Below are positions 51,691 to 61,386 of a DNA stretch of 64,000 nt, in pieces; the first letter of the stretch is position 1; each line of letters opens with the position of its first letter. The position numbers and the translations under genes are program-made. The stretch is from DATAES01 sp963721305. Its GTDB lineage: Bacteria; Actinomycetota; Acidimicrobiia; Acidimicrobiales; JACDCH01. Location: positions 124,001 to 188,000 of the forward strand of contig CAVRIR010000003.1 in the NCBI GenBank assembly GCA_963721305.1, given 5' to 3'. The notes beneath the pieces were generated by a model, which was not told the origin of the DNA, searched no databases, and saw only the letters and a program-made list of their open reading frames with translations.

Positions 51691-53472
51691 ATGGACATCG
51701 CCCGCGCTCGAAACCTCAGCGTGATAGCTCACATCGACCACGGCAAGACGACACTGTCGGACCGGATCCTCGAGCTGTGCGGGGCAGTCGATCCCCGGGA
51801 CATGCGGGCTCAGTACCTCGATTCGATGGACCTCGAGCGCGAGCGGGGCATCACCATCAAGTTGCAGAGCGTGCGCCTCGAGTGGCGCGACTACGTCCTC
51901 AACCTGATCGATACGCCCGGTCATGTCGACTTCGGCTACGAGGTGTCCCGATCGCTGGCCGCGTGCGAAGGGGTCGTCCTGCTCGTCGATGCCGCGCAAG
52001 GCATCGAGGCGCAGACGCTGGCGAACTGCTACCTGGCGGTCGAGCACAACCTCGAGATCGTCGCGGCGCTGAACAAGATCGACCTTCCCGCGGCGGAGCC
52101 GGACCGGTACGCCGACGAGATCGAGCGAGTCCTCGGCATCCCGGCGGACGAGATCCTCCGCATCAGCGCGAAGACGGGTGAGGGCGTTGCCGACCTGCTC
52201 GACGCAGTTGTCGAGCGCATCCCTCCGCCGGTCGGCGATGCCGATGCGCCGTTGCAGGCGCTCATCTTCGACTCGCACTTCGATCAGTACCGCGGCGTGA
52301 TCAGTTCGATCCGGGTGGTCAACGGCACGCTGTCGACGGGCTCACGGCTTCGGTTCCTGCAAGCCAACGCGGTGCACGATGTCGACGAGGTCGGCGTGCA
52401 GTTGCCAGCGCCGACGCCGGTCGCGGGTTTGTCCGCCGGCGAGGTCGGCTATCTGATCGCGGGGATCAAGGACGTGGGTGAAGCGCGGTCCGGTGAGACC
52501 GTGACCGACGCGATCCATCCGGGTGAGGCGTTGACTGGTTACCGCGAGCCGAAGCCGATGGTGTTCTGCGGTCTGTATCCGATCGAAGGTGACGACTTCG
52601 CGGACCTGCGCGACGCGCTCGAGAAGCTGCGCCTGAACGACTCGAGCTTCACCTACCAACCCGAGACCTCCGGCGCGCTCGGGTTCGGGTTCCGGTGCGG
52701 GTTCCTCGGCCTACTGCACATGGAGATCGTGCGCGAGAGGCTCGAGCGCGAGTTCGGGTTGGTGTTGATCGCGACCGCCCCTTCGGTCGAGTACCTCGTC
52801 CACACGACCGCGGGCGAGACCATGCGCGTGCACGCGCCGTCCGAGATGCCGAGCGCGCAGGAGATCGAGCGCGTCGACGAGCCGGTGCTGACGGTCACCA
52901 TCCTCACGCCGACGACGTTCACCGGAACGCTCATGGAGCTCTGCCAGCAGCGCCGAGGGGTGATGCAGAAGCTGGAGTACCTGTCGCCGGAACGGGTCGA
53001 GCTCATCTACCGCATCCCGCTCGCGGAGGTCGTCATCGACTTCTTCGATCAACTGAAGTCGCGCACGCAGGGCTACGCGAGCCTCGACTACGAACCGTCG
53101 GGTTACGAGGCGGCGAATCTGGTGAAGGTCGACATCCTCCTCAACAGCGTCGCGGCCGACGCGTTCAGCACGATCGTGCACCGCGACAAGGCGTATGACT
53201 ACGGCCGGCGCATGGCTGAGAAGCTGCGTGAGCTCATCCCTCGCCAGATGTTCGACGTGCCGATCCAAGCGGCGATCGGCGGGCGCATCATCGCCCGAGA
53301 GACGGTGAAGGCGAAGCGCAAGGACGTCCTCGCCAAGTGCTACGGCGGCGACATCACCCGCAAGCGCAAGCTCCTCGAACGGCAGAAGGAAGGCAAGAAG
53401 AAGATGAAGTCGATCGGACGCGTCGAGGTCCCGCAAGAGGCCTTCATCACCGCGCTCCGCCTCGACGACTGA
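51691..53472 (+). CDS. lepA: Elongation factor 4 (LepA)
   Basis: A 593-residue translational GTPase. G1 is AHIDHGKTTL, G3 is DTPGHVDFGYEV, G4 is NKIDLPAAEPDR, and the C-terminal domain unique to LepA has GRIIARETVKAKRKDVLAKCYGGDITRKRKLLERQKEGKKKMK. LepA acts on stalled or assembling ribosomes. It is divergent from rpsT, a gene order common in actinobacteria. Confidence 0.95.
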   Translation: MDIARARNLSVIAHIDHGKTTLSDRILELCGAVDPRDMRAQYLDSMDLERERGITIKLQSVRLEWRDYVLNLIDTPGHVDFGYEVSRSLAACEGVVLLVDAAQGIEAQTLANCYLAVEHNLEIVAALNKIDLPAAEPDRYADEIERVLGIPADEILRISAKTGEGVADLLDAVVERIPPPVGDADAPLQALIFDSHFDQYRGVISSIRVVNGTLSTGSRLRFLQANAVHDVDEVGVQLPAPTPVAGLSAGEVGYLIAGIKDVGEARSGETVTDAIHPGEALTGYREPKPMVFCGLYPIEGDDFADLRDALEKLRLNDSSFTYQPETSGALGFGFRCGFLGLLHMEIVRERLEREFGLVLIATAPSVEYLVHTTAGETMRVHAPSEMPSAQEIERVDEPVLTVTILTPTTFTGTLMELCQQRRGVMQKLEYLSPERVELIYRIPLAEVVIDFFDQLKSRTQGYASLDYEPSGYEAANLVKVDILLNSVAADAFSTIVHRDKAYDYGRRMAEKLRELIPRQMFDVPIQAAIGGRIIARETVKAKRKDVLAKCYGGDITRKRKLLERQKEGKKKMKSIGRVEVPQEAFITALRLDD

Positions 53473-53492
53473 GCGGGCTCGTGAGCGCTCGA

Positions 53493-53723
53493 CTACTCCG
53501 AGGTGTCGAGCGCGGCGACCACGATCTCGAGGCTGACGTTGTCGCGGACGTTCGCGTCGACCACGCGCCGGATGCGCGAACGCAGGTCGGCAGGTGACAC
53601 GGGCGACAGCACCACCGTCTGGATGAGCAGCCCCTCGCCGCTCGCGTCGCGGTCGAGGCCGACGGCGACGACGCCCGGTAAGCAACGCAGCTCGACCTCG
53701 AGGCGGTCGAGGTCAGTGGTCAT
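53493..53723 (-). CDS. Small conserved-looking protein of unknown function
   Basis: A 76-residue protein, TTDLDRLEVELRCLPGVVAVGLDRDASGEGLLIQTVV at the start, then SPADLRSRIRRVVDANVRDNVSLEIVVAAL. The pattern of alternating strands and helices suggests a small ferredoxin-like (ACT or BolA-like) alpha/beta fold, but I do not recognise the family. It starts 10 bases after the GGDEF gene and probably shares its transcript. Confidence 0.6.
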   Translation of the reverse strand: MTTDLDRLEVELRCLPGVVAVGLDRDASGEGLLIQTVVLSPVSPADLRSRIRRVVDANVRDNVSLEIVVAALDTSE

Positions 53724-53732
53724 CGGCTCGGC

Positions 53733-54608
53733 TCAATGGGTCGACGCGGTGGAGTGGTCGGTGCTGGTCGCCTTCGACTCGTAGAGCCGCTGGTCGGCGA
53801 CGCGGTAGAGATCGTCCACGGTCGCCGCTTCGTCGGGGCACATGGCGAGCCCGGCAGTCCACGCGACGTCGCCTGCATCGCCGATCCCGCCGGTGCCGTG
53901 CAGTCGGCCGAGGATGCTGTCGATCGACGCGGGCGCGTCGATGTGCAGCAACAGCGCGAACTCGTCGCCGCCTATGCGCGCGGCAATGTCGCCGGATCGC
54001 AGCCCTTGCCGGAGCTGCTCGCCCACCTGACGGAGCACGGCGTCGCCTCCCTGATGGCCGAGCTCGTCGTTGATCGCCTTGAAGCCGTCGAGGTCGATGA
54101 TGACGAGCCCGAAGCTCCAGCCGTAGCGCACGCTGCGGCTGATCGCCGCGCCGAGGTGTTCGTCGAACCCGCGGCGGTTGTACAGCCCCGTGAGCGGATC
54201 GTGCAGCGACTCGTAGTGCAGGCGGTCGAGCCGGAGCGCGAGCTGGCACAACTTGGCGATCGCGTCGATGTCGTCGGCCTCGTCGAGCATCGTCGGCTCG
54301 GTGTGGATCCCGGTCCCGCGGGCGAGGATCGTGGACGGCATCTCGTGGAGGTCGAACGGCCGCCGTCCCGCGTTGAACAACTGGAGCCCGAGCACGGAGT
54401 CCTCGATGACGGCGCGGGCTTCGAGCAGGTTCCACGTCTCCACGACGCGATCGAGGCACGTCGCGATGAAGCTGACCCCCGAGGGTGCGGACGTGAGGTC
54501 GTTGACCAGATCGGTGAGGAGGATGCGACCCCGTGATTCAGCGTTGCCCTCGCGGCCAGGATCCGTCACGGATCCTCCGTTGTCCTCGCTCGGCAACAGG
54601 TCTGGCAT
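53733..54608 (-). CDS. Diguanylate cyclase (GGDEF domain) with N-terminal sensor region
   Basis: A 291-residue soluble protein. The C-terminal GGDEF domain is complete: DPLTGLYNRRGFDEHL, VIIDLDGFKAINDELGHQGGDAVLRQV and the active loop RIGGDEFALLL. An inhibitory RxxD site (RSGD) lies five residues before GGDEF, so product feedback is likely. The N-terminal 120 residues resemble a degenerate GAF-like sensor. It makes c-di-GMP from two GTP. The ATG at 54608 is preferred; the open frame continues upstream to 54845 but would overlap the hrcA start. Confidence 0.87.
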   Translation of the reverse strand: MPDLLPSEDNGGSVTDPGREGNAESRGRILLTDLVNDLTSAPSGVSFIATCLDRVVETWNLLEARAVIEDSVLGLQLFNAGRRPFDLHEMPSTILARGTGIHTEPTMLDEADDIDAIAKLCQLALRLDRLHYESLHDPLTGLYNRRGFDEHLGAAISRSVRYGWSFGLVIIDLDGFKAINDELGHQGGDAVLRQVGEQLRQGLRSGDIAARIGGDEFALLLHIDAPASIDSILGRLHGTGGIGDAGDVAWTAGLAMCPDEAATVDDLYRVADQRLYESKATSTDHSTASTH

Positions 54609-54792
54609 CTGGATTTCCGCGCTCCCATGCCCTTGAACCTGGTGCGCCTTCCGTGCCTCAGGGGCGACCGATCGTGGCCGCCCAGCCCGAGGGAGAAGGA
54701 TACCGAAGCCCCGGCGCAGGAAAGGGGGATCGGTAGTATCTGGGGTGGCAACGAGACCGCGCGGGATCCGCCGGTCGCCGTGACCCAACTCG

Positions 54793-55786
54793 ATGCTCGA
54801 CGAACGTAAAGCCACCATCCTCCGTGCAGTCGTGGAGGAATACATCGAAACCGCCCAACCGGTGGGTTCCGGTCACATCGCGCCTGCCGTGAGCGTTTCG
54901 TCGGCGACGGTCCGCAACGACATGGTGGCGCTCGAGCAGGAGGGCTACCTCCAGCAGCCCCACACCAGCGCCGGCCGGGTCCCGACCGAGAAGGGCTACC
55001 GCTACTTCGTCGACACGCTCACCGCGCCCGGCCAGCTCCGATCCGGCCAGGCCCAGCGGGTCCGGACGTTCTTCGACAAGGCCCACGGCGAGATCGAGCA
55101 GATGCTCCACGACACCAGCCGCCTGCTCTCGGACCTCACCGAGCACACCGCGATGATCATCGGGCCGCCCCACGACGTGGCCACGATCCGGTCGGTCCAG
55201 GTCGTCGGCCTCGGCGCCGGCGTGGCGGTCGTCGTCCTCGTTCTGTCCAACGGGGCGGTCGACAAGCGGACGATCGACGTCGCCGGCGACATCGGCGACG
55301 ACCGGCTGGCCGCGGCCGGCGCGCACCTGACCGCGCATCTCACCGGTAAGGGCGTCAACGCGCTGGACGAACTACCCCCGTCGGGTGATGGCCGCACCGA
55401 CGCGGTGTGTTCAGCGGCGGTCGGCGCGCTCCGTCAGACCCCCGACGCCGACGAGCTGGTCTTCGTCGGCGGTGCCTCGCGCATGGCGATGGCGTTCGAC
55501 GCAGTCGAGAAGGTGCGCGGCAGTACTCGGCATCCTCGAGCAGCAGTACGTCGTGGTGACCGTGTTGCGTGACGTCCTCGACCGCGGGCTTCAGGTCGCG
55601 ATCGGCAGCGAGACGGGGCTCGAGACCCTGGCAGAGTGTTCGATCGTGGTGGCGCCGTACGAGATCGAAGGTGAGCAGGCGGGCACGATCGGCGTCCTCG
55701 GCCCCACTCGGATGAACTACCCGCAGGCGCTGGCTGCCGTCGCAGTGGTGGGCAAGCGGCTCAGCCGCCACCTCACGGAAGGCTGA
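54793..55786 (+). pseudogene. hrcA: Heat-inducible repressor HrcA, one frameshift
   Basis: The N-terminal winged helix (LDERKATILRAVVEEYIETAQPVGSGHIA, SVSSATVRNDMVALEQEGYL, TSAGRVPTEKGYRYFVD) and most of the GAF-like domain are in one frame. The frame changes near 55518, where AVEKVR is followed by an extra G, and resumes with AVLGILEQQYVVVTVL to MNYPQALAAVAVVGKRLSRHL. Without that G the protein is a normal HrcA of about 330 residues. HrcA represses chaperone genes at CIRCE sites; I see no CIRCE in front of hrcA or dnaJ. The break is probably a sequence error. Confidence 0.85.
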
Positions 55787-55798
55787 GGCGACCCGCGC

Positions 55799-56926
55799 AT
55801 GCCGGCGGACTACTACGACCTCCTGGGCGTCCAACGCGACGCCTCGCAGGACGAGATCAAGCGCGCGTATCGCCAGCGGGCGCGCGAGCTGCATCCCGAC
55901 ACGAACCCGGACAACCCCGAGGCCGAGGCGCAGTTCAAGGAGATCACCGTCGCCTACGAGACGCTCTCCGATCCCGAGCGCCGTCGTCGTTACGACACGT
56001 TCGGACCGGAAGGTGCGGCCGCAGCCGCAGGCAACGACCCGTTCGGGTTCGGCGGCGGCATCAGCGACATCTTCGACGCGTTCTTCGGCGGCGGTGCCGG
56101 CGGTTTCAGTCGTGCCGGCTACGGCGCGCAATCCGGACCTCCGCGCGGATCTGACCTCGAGGTCGTCGTCGACGTCGCGTTCGAGACGGCGGTGTTCGGC
56201 GGCGAGCAGGACATCACCGTGCGCACCGCGATCGTGTGTGAGACCTGCCAGGCCACCGGCGCGGCGCCGGGTACATCGCCGGTGACGTGTCCGGATTGCG
56301 GCGGCGCGGGCCAGATCCGTCGCGTCCGCCAGTCGATCCTCGGCCAGATGGTGACGGCGGGACCGTGCGGACGGTGCGGAGGCCTCGGCCAGATCATCGA
56401 GAAGCCGTGCGCGGACTGTCGCGGCGACGGCCGGCGGGTGCAGGACAAGACGTACACCGTCGACATTCCCGCGGGCGTCGACACCGGCTCGACGTTGCGC
56501 CTCGCAGGGCGCGGTGCAGCAGGCGTGCGCGGCGGCGCTTACGGCGACCTCTACGTCCATGTGCGCGTCGACACGCACCCTCGGTTCGCACGCGAGGGTT
56601 ACGACCTGCTGCACGACCTGCACATCCCGCTGACGCAAGCGGTGCTCGGCGCGCATCTCAGCTTCGACACGCTCGACGGCGAGGAAGACCTCGTCATCCC
56701 GCGCGGCACGCAGTCGGGGCGCGTCTTCAGACTGCGCAACCGCGGTGTTCCACACGTCGAAGGTCGCGGTCGTGGCGATCTGCTCGTTCAGGTGGTCGTC
56801 GACACGCCGACCGAGCTGTCGCGCGACGAGGAGCAGCTCGTTCGCCAACTCGCAGAGCTGCGGGGCGAGGACGTCGCGCCGGAGGACACGGGCTTCCTCT
56901 CGCGCATCCGGTCCGCATTCAAGTAG
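55799..56926 (+). CDS. dnaJ: Chaperone protein DnaJ
   Basis: A 375-residue type I Hsp40. J domain YYDLLGVQRDASQDEIKRAYRQ with the HPD triad in ELHPDTNPD, a Gly/Phe-rich region (GGGISDIFDAFFGGGAGGFS), four zinc-binding repeats (CETC, CPDCGGAG, CGRCGGLG, CADCRGDG) and the C-terminal substrate-binding domain with QAVLGAHLSFDTLDGEEDLVIPRGTQ. It stimulates DnaK ATPase and delivers clients. It follows hrcA by 12 bases. Confidence 0.95.
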   Translation: MPADYYDLLGVQRDASQDEIKRAYRQRARELHPDTNPDNPEAEAQFKEITVAYETLSDPERRRRYDTFGPEGAAAAAGNDPFGFGGGISDIFDAFFGGGAGGFSRAGYGAQSGPPRGSDLEVVVDVAFETAVFGGEQDITVRTAIVCETCQATGAAPGTSPVTCPDCGGAGQIRRVRQSILGQMVTAGPCGRCGGLGQIIEKPCADCRGDGRRVQDKTYTVDIPAGVDTGSTLRLAGRGAAGVRGGAYGDLYVHVRVDTHPRFAREGYDLLHDLHIPLTQAVLGAHLSFDTLDGEEDLVIPRGTQSGRVFRLRNRGVPHVEGRGRGDLLVQVVVDTPTELSRDEEQLVRQLAELRGEDVAPEDTGFLSRIRSAFK

Positions 56927-57619
56927 GTGGACACGCACGCGAAGGCGCATGCCTTCGTGTCCGACCTCGACGAGCCGCATCTCGACGATGAGGACAGGCA
57001 CCATCTCGCGCGTGTGCTCAGGCTGCGTCCGGGCGACGCGGTGACGGTCAGTGATGGCGAGGGGAGCTGGCGCGCCTGCCGGTTCGGCGACGAGCTCGAA
57101 CCGGTTGGACCGATCGCGCACGACTCGCCGCCGACGCCATCAGTGACGATCGCGCTCGCCGTCGTGAAGGGCGAGCGCACCGAATGGGCGGTACAGAAAC
57201 TCGTGGAGCTCGGGGTCGACGCGATCGTTCCGTTCGTCGCTGATCGCTCGGTTGTCCGGTGGGACGAGTCCCGAGCCGCCCACCAGCACGCTCGACTGAC
57301 GAAGGTGGCGCGACTGGCGTCCATGCAGAGCCGTCGCTCGAGGCTGCCGGCGATCCGTCCGTTGTCATCGTTCATTGAGGTCGTGTCCGGCGCGGGTATC
57401 GCGCTCGCGGATCGGGAAGGCGTGCTGCCTTCGCTCGCCTGGCCGACGCTTGTCATCGGACCCGAAGGCGGATGGTCCGAAACCGAGCAAGCGGTCGATC
57501 TACCGAAGATCAGCCTCGGGCCAACGGTGTTGCGAACCGAAACTGCGGCGGTCGCGGGTGGTGCTCTTCTGGTCGCGTTGCGTGAAGGTCTGGTCCTGCG
57601 TCGCAACGACACGCTCTGA
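56927..57619 (+). CDS. rsmE: 16S rRNA (uracil-1498-N3)-methyltransferase
   Basis: A 230-residue SPOUT methyltransferase. HHLARVLRLRPGDAVTVSDGEG forms the N-terminal PUA-like domain; KGERTEWAVQKLVELGVDAIVPF, VIGPEGGWSETE and LGPTVLRTETAAVAGGALLVA form the knotted SAM-binding region. It methylates U1498 of 16S rRNA. The GTG start immediately follows the dnaJ stop (TAG|GTG). dnaJ-rsmE is a common actinobacterial pair. Confidence 0.93.
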   Translation: MDTHAKAHAFVSDLDEPHLDDEDRHHLARVLRLRPGDAVTVSDGEGSWRACRFGDELEPVGPIAHDSPPTPSVTIALAVVKGERTEWAVQKLVELGVDAIVPFVADRSVVRWDESRAAHQHARLTKVARLASMQSRRSRLPAIRPLSSFIEVVSGAGIALADREGVLPSLAWPTLVIGPEGGWSETEQAVDLPKISLGPTVLRTETAAVAGGALLVALREGLVLRRNDTL

Positions 57620-57702
57620 GGTCATTGAACACTCAGAGAACAACGCGTAGATTGCCGTCGCCAAGCGGGGTGAGGATCCTGCGACCAAAGCAGTCGGAGG
57701 AC

Positions 57703-58230
57703 ATGGTGCTAGACGAGGATCAGCTGGAAGATCCCACTGGTTACGGTCGCAAAGTGGGGGAGCGACTGCGGGCAATCCGACGCCAAAAGGGGCTCTCGTT
57801 ACAGGACGTGGAATCGGGCTCACACCAGGAGTTCAAGGCGTCGGTTCTCGGCGCCTACGAACGCGGTGAGCGGGCCATCTCGGTTCCCAGACTGCAGCGG
57901 CTCGCACGTTTCTACGCAGTGCCTGTGGACCAGTTGTTGCCACGAGAAGACATGGACGGCCGGGGCGAGATCGTCGACCTGACCGACCTCAACTACGACG
58001 GGCGTCGGCCGATCACCATCGACCTCACGCGGCTGCGTGATGTCGACAGCCCGACGTCGCAGATGCTCGTTCGATACCTGCAGATGATCCAGGTCCAGCG
58101 ACAGGACTTCAACGGACGTGTGTTGACGGTCCGTCGCGACGACCTTCGGGCCATCGCATGCATCCTCGACACCAGTCTCGACCAGGCCGTCGATCGGCTC
58201 GATGCTCTGGGGCTGTGCCTGACGTCCTGA
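57703..58230 (+). CDS. bldD: BldD-like c-di-GMP-responsive transcriptional regulator
   Basis: A 175-residue protein. The N-terminal helix-turn-helix is KVGERLRAIRRQKGLSLQDVE, FKASVLGAYERGERAISVPRLQRLA. The C-terminal domain ends with RQD-FNGRVLTV-RRDD, an exact match to the RxD-x8-RxxD signature by which Streptomyces BldD binds c-di-GMP, followed by LRAIACILDTSLDQAVDRLDALG. BldD controls development and other traits when bound to a c-di-GMP tetramer. The ATG at 57703 follows GGAGG; a TTG upstream at 57625 is less likely. hemW overlaps the end by 16 bases. Confidence 0.87.
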   Translation: MVLDEDQLEDPTGYGRKVGERLRAIRRQKGLSLQDVESGSHQEFKASVLGAYERGERAISVPRLQRLARFYAVPVDQLLPREDMDGRGEIVDLTDLNYDGRRPITIDLTRLRDVDSPTSQMLVRYLQMIQVQRQDFNGRVLTVRRDDLRAIACILDTSLDQAVDRLDALGLCLTS

Positions 58231-59320
58231 ACGACGCGTTCGGGTTCTACCTGCACATCCCGTTCTGCGCGCGGCGTTGCGACTACTGCGCGTTCGCGAC
58301 GTGGACCGATCGATCGCATCTGGTCGACCGCTACCTCGACGCGTGCCGCGCCCAGATCGAACACGTCGTCGCGGCGGGCGCGCCGGCGGCAACGAGCATC
58401 TTCGTCGGAGGCGGGACGCCGTCATTGGTGCCGGCCGCGTCACTCGCCGCGTGCTGGGCGCGATTCCACGGGCAGCCGACGCGGAGATCACCGTGGAGTG
58501 CAACCCCGACACGGTCACCGAGGATCTGATTGCGACCTACCGCGACGCCGGCGTCAACCGGCTGTCATTCGGGGTGCAGTCGATGGTGCCGCACGTGCTG
58601 CGCGCGCTCGGGCGGACGCATGACGTCGCCAACGTCCGCCGCTCGGTGCGACTCGCGCGCGCTGCGGGTCTCGACAACTTCAACCTCGACCTCATCTACG
58701 GCGCGACCGGCGAGTCCATCGAGGACTGGTCGCGCACGCTGGAGCTCGTGCTCGACTTCGATCCTCCGCATGTCAGCGCGTACGCGTTGACGGTGGAGGC
58801 GGGAACCCCGCTTGCCGCGGATGTGTCGCGGCATCCCGACGACGACGACCAAGCCGAGAAGTACGTGATCGGGTGTGAACGGCTCGGCGCGGCCGGACTC
58901 GAGTGGTACGAGATCTCGAACTTCGCGCGTGCAGGGCGAGAGTGCGCGCACAACCGCCTCTACTGGCGGCAGGGCAACTACGTCGGCATCGGTTGTGCCG
59001 CGCACTCGCACGAGGATGGGCGGCGTTGGTGGAACGTCCGCACGCCGGAACGGTTCATCGACGCGATCGACACGGGACGATCGCCAGAAGCGGCTCATGA
59101 AGATCTCGACCCGGGCGCGCGGGAGACGGAACGCCTGCAACTCGCGCTGCGCACTCGTGACGGCGTGCCGGTCGGCGCGTTGCAGTTCGACCATGACATC
59201 GCTGGGCTCGTCGACGTGCGTGGCGGATGCGCGGTGTTGAACGTGGGCGGGCGTCTGCTCGCCAACGAGGTCGCGCTGCGATTGCGTCACGGTGTGATCG
59301 CCGGAAGTTCGATGACCTGA
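58215..59320 (+). pseudogene. hemW: Radical SAM heme chaperone HemW, one frameshift
   Basis: The N-terminal frame has FGFYLHIPFCARRCDYCAFATW with the radical SAM CxxxCxxC, then SIFVGGGTPSLVPAASLAA. The frame breaks near 58450 where one G is missing, and continues VLGAIPRAADAEITVECNPDTVTEDLI, VNRLSFGVQSMVPHVLRALGR and HNRLYWRQGNYVGIGCAAHS to the end, about 368 residues. HemW hands heme to membrane targets; older notes call it coproporphyrinogen oxidase. Nothing conserved is lost, so the break is probably an error. It converges with the LysM gene by 34 bases. Confidence 0.85.
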
Positions 59321-60080
59321 CCGACGAAGAGTAGGTCTGGGTTCGCGAGATCGTTGGCGTCCAGCACCGTCCGCCAGTACCGGGCGATCGCGTCGTCGCC
59401 GGGATCGGCCTGTCCGGTCACGTCGCTCACCCGAGCAGCAGCAACGCTCCAGAGGCTGTCGCCGGGAGTGATGACGTACTGCTCCGCGTCGGTCGAGGTC
59501 GTGGTGGTCGCCGGTGGGGGTGGGCCAACCGGGGCGGCCGGCGCTGGTGTGGGCACCGGTTCCGCCGGGGCGCGGTCGTGGACGTGGTGGTCATCGTCGT
59601 CGTGCTTGTCGCGATGCTCGTTCCGGCCGGCAATGCGTGGATGGTGGCCTGCGTCGGCGACGACGGCGCCGATCCGATCGCGTGAATGATCGCGGTGCTC
59701 GATGGTGGTGCTTGCGCGTGCGCGGTCGGTCCGGCGCCGACCACGACCGTGGTGAGGCCGAGCGTGCTCAGCAGCCCCCGTGCAAGTCCGAAGCTCAGCC
59801 GGTCCAGTACGAAGCGAGATCGCTGCGCTCCCGATGCGACGTGCGTGAGCGCGGCAACGACGAGCACGAGCACTAGGTACGAGCCGACGGTGAGGAGGCC
59901 GATTCGTACAAGCGCGAACGAAGCGAGAAGTGGATCGCGTTGTGCCAGCCACGCTTGTGCGCCGCTGATCGAGAGTGGTGGCGGCCGCAGCAGTCCATCG
60001 CCGGCGTGCCACAGCACCGCCAGAACGGACGCCAGCAACACGACGGACATGATCCATCGCAGTCCCCGCATCGGACTCAT
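59287..60080 (-). pseudogene. Membrane protein with C-terminal LysM domain, one frameshift
   Basis: The first frame has three membrane segments (LRWIMSVVLLASVLAVLW, VRIGLLTVGSYLVLVLVVAAL, LLSTLGLTTVVVGAG) and a Thr-rich linker. Near 59568 a base seems to be missing from a GGGG run; the other frame then gives APAEPVPTPAPAAPVGPPPP and the LysM domain YVITPGDSLWSVAAARVSDV to ANPDLLFVGQVIELPAI. Joined, it is about 265 residues. LysM binds peptidoglycan, so it would sit in the membrane with the LysM outside. The ATG overlaps the pseudokinase stop (ATGA). Confidence 0.72.
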
Positions 60081-61309
60081 ACGACCTCCATTTCGGAGCC
60101 GTCAGCCTTGATCGCGAACAACGCCGAGCAGTTGCCTCGGGTCTCCGCTCGAAGGTCGACAGCGTCGTTGATGTTCGGGGTGGGATCGGCGGCCATGTCG
60201 ACGGTGTCGCTCGGCCAGTTGTCGAACACGAACACTGCGCCGGTCGACGGCCGAGCCAGCGCCGCCGTCAGCACACCGTCGCAGTTCCAATCGCCCAACA
60301 CGACTCGATCGCCGGCCTCGCCGATCGAGTACAGCCGCCCGTCGACGGAAGCGATGCGGTCGTTGAGCAGGCTCACCTGTTTCGCCGGCGTCGTCGTGGA
60401 TGTTGCGTCGGGCGACGCGACCGGACTTTCGGGTGCCGCGTGCGCGGAGCTCGTGTCGGTGCGGCGCCACGCACTCAAACCACAGAAGACGACCACGAGG
60501 GCGACCGCGATGCCGGCGAGAACGGCTCGGCGGCTGATCGTGGGCGCGAGCCCGTCCTCGTTCGTCGTTGCCGTCCGAGATCCCGACCTGAGACGGGGGA
60601 CCTCACCCGCAGAGGGCAGCACCGTCTCGAGATCAGCGGCGAAGCGGCGGGCCGAGGGCCGGCGAAGCGGTTGCTCGTCGGTCGCCTGGTCAGCAAGCGT
60701 CAGCAGGGCGCGGCGCAGGTAGCCGTTCCACTTCCGAGCGCGAGGGAAGGCGAACCGGCGCTCGGGGATCGGCTCGAGCTCGACTCCCTCGCCGATGACG
60801 AGAACCCGCAGCAGCGTGCCCAGCGCGAACACATCGGCTGACGTCGACAAGCCTGTTCCGTCCGTCGCTGCGGGGTCGCGGAACTCCGCGATCGCGCCCG
60901 GACCCGGCGGCGGCACATCGCCCACTGCGCCTCCACCGCTGAACCCGCACAGGACCGGGCGTCCGCCCTGGCCGAGCAGGACGTGGGAGGGGTCGATCCG
61001 CCCGTGGACGAGGTCGAGGTGGTGGAGGTCGGCAAGGGTCGCCGCCAACATGGCGACGGTCGCGCCGGCCCGCTCGAGCGGCAGTTGCGGAGCGGTCTCG
61101 AGCGTGTGGGCCCCGACGAAGGCCGAATAGAGCGTGATCACGCCGTCGACCTCGCGGCAGCCCACCAGCTCGACGACGCCCGGATGCCGGGCCCGCTCGA
61201 GCACCGTCGCCTCGTGGCGTAACCGTTCGGCGTCGTCCGCACCGGTGGCCCGCTTGCACGCCAGGATCCGTCCGTTTTCCTCGACCGCCGTGGTGACTCG
61301 CGCGCTCAT
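60077..61309 (-). CDS. Membrane-anchored pseudokinase (Ser/Thr kinase fold, catalytic residues lost)
   Basis: A 410-residue protein with a kinase-like N-terminal domain. The ATP-site lysine (ILACKRAT) and helix C glutamate (RHEATVL) are kept, but the catalytic HRDLKPxN loop is HGRIDPSH and the DFG motif is GFS, so phosphotransfer is unlikely. One membrane segment (RAVLAGIAVALVVVFCGLSAW) leads to an outer domain with VVLGDWNCDGVLTAALARPSTGAVFVFDNW, resembling an FG-GAP-like repeat. It precedes the LysM gene with a four-base overlap and lies next to the Tad pilus genes. The ATG at 61309 gives MSARVTTAVEENGRIL. Confidence 0.8.
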   Translation of the reverse strand: MSARVTTAVEENGRILACKRATGADDAERLRHEATVLERARHPGVVELVGCREVDGVITLYSAFVGAHTLETAPQLPLERAGATVAMLAATLADLHHLDLVHGRIDPSHVLLGQGGRPVLCGFSGGGAVGDVPPPGPGAIAEFRDPAATDGTGLSTSADVFALGTLLRVLVIGEGVELEPIPERRFAFPRARKWNGYLRRALLTLADQATDEQPLRRPSARRFAADLETVLPSAGEVPRLRSGSRTATTNEDGLAPTISRRAVLAGIAVALVVVFCGLSAWRRTDTSSAHAAPESPVASPDATSTTTPAKQVSLLNDRIASVDGRLYSIGEAGDRVVLGDWNCDGVLTAALARPSTGAVFVFDNWPSDTVDMAADPTPNINDAVDLRAETRGNCSALFAIKADGSEMEVV

Positions 61310-61386
61310 GGCATGGCACGTTATCAAACATCACGAAAACCTCGAAAATGCATGACGAGCCACACCATTCCACGTGACAGCGTCGA

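Noticed and set aside
54609..54792. CIRCE operator upstream of hrcA
   Set aside because: No TTAGCACTC/GAGTGCTAA-type inverted repeat is present in this gap or before dnaJ.
58277..59320. Separate second gene inside hemW
   Set aside because: It is the second half of the same HemW protein displaced by a single missing base near 58450, not an independent gene.
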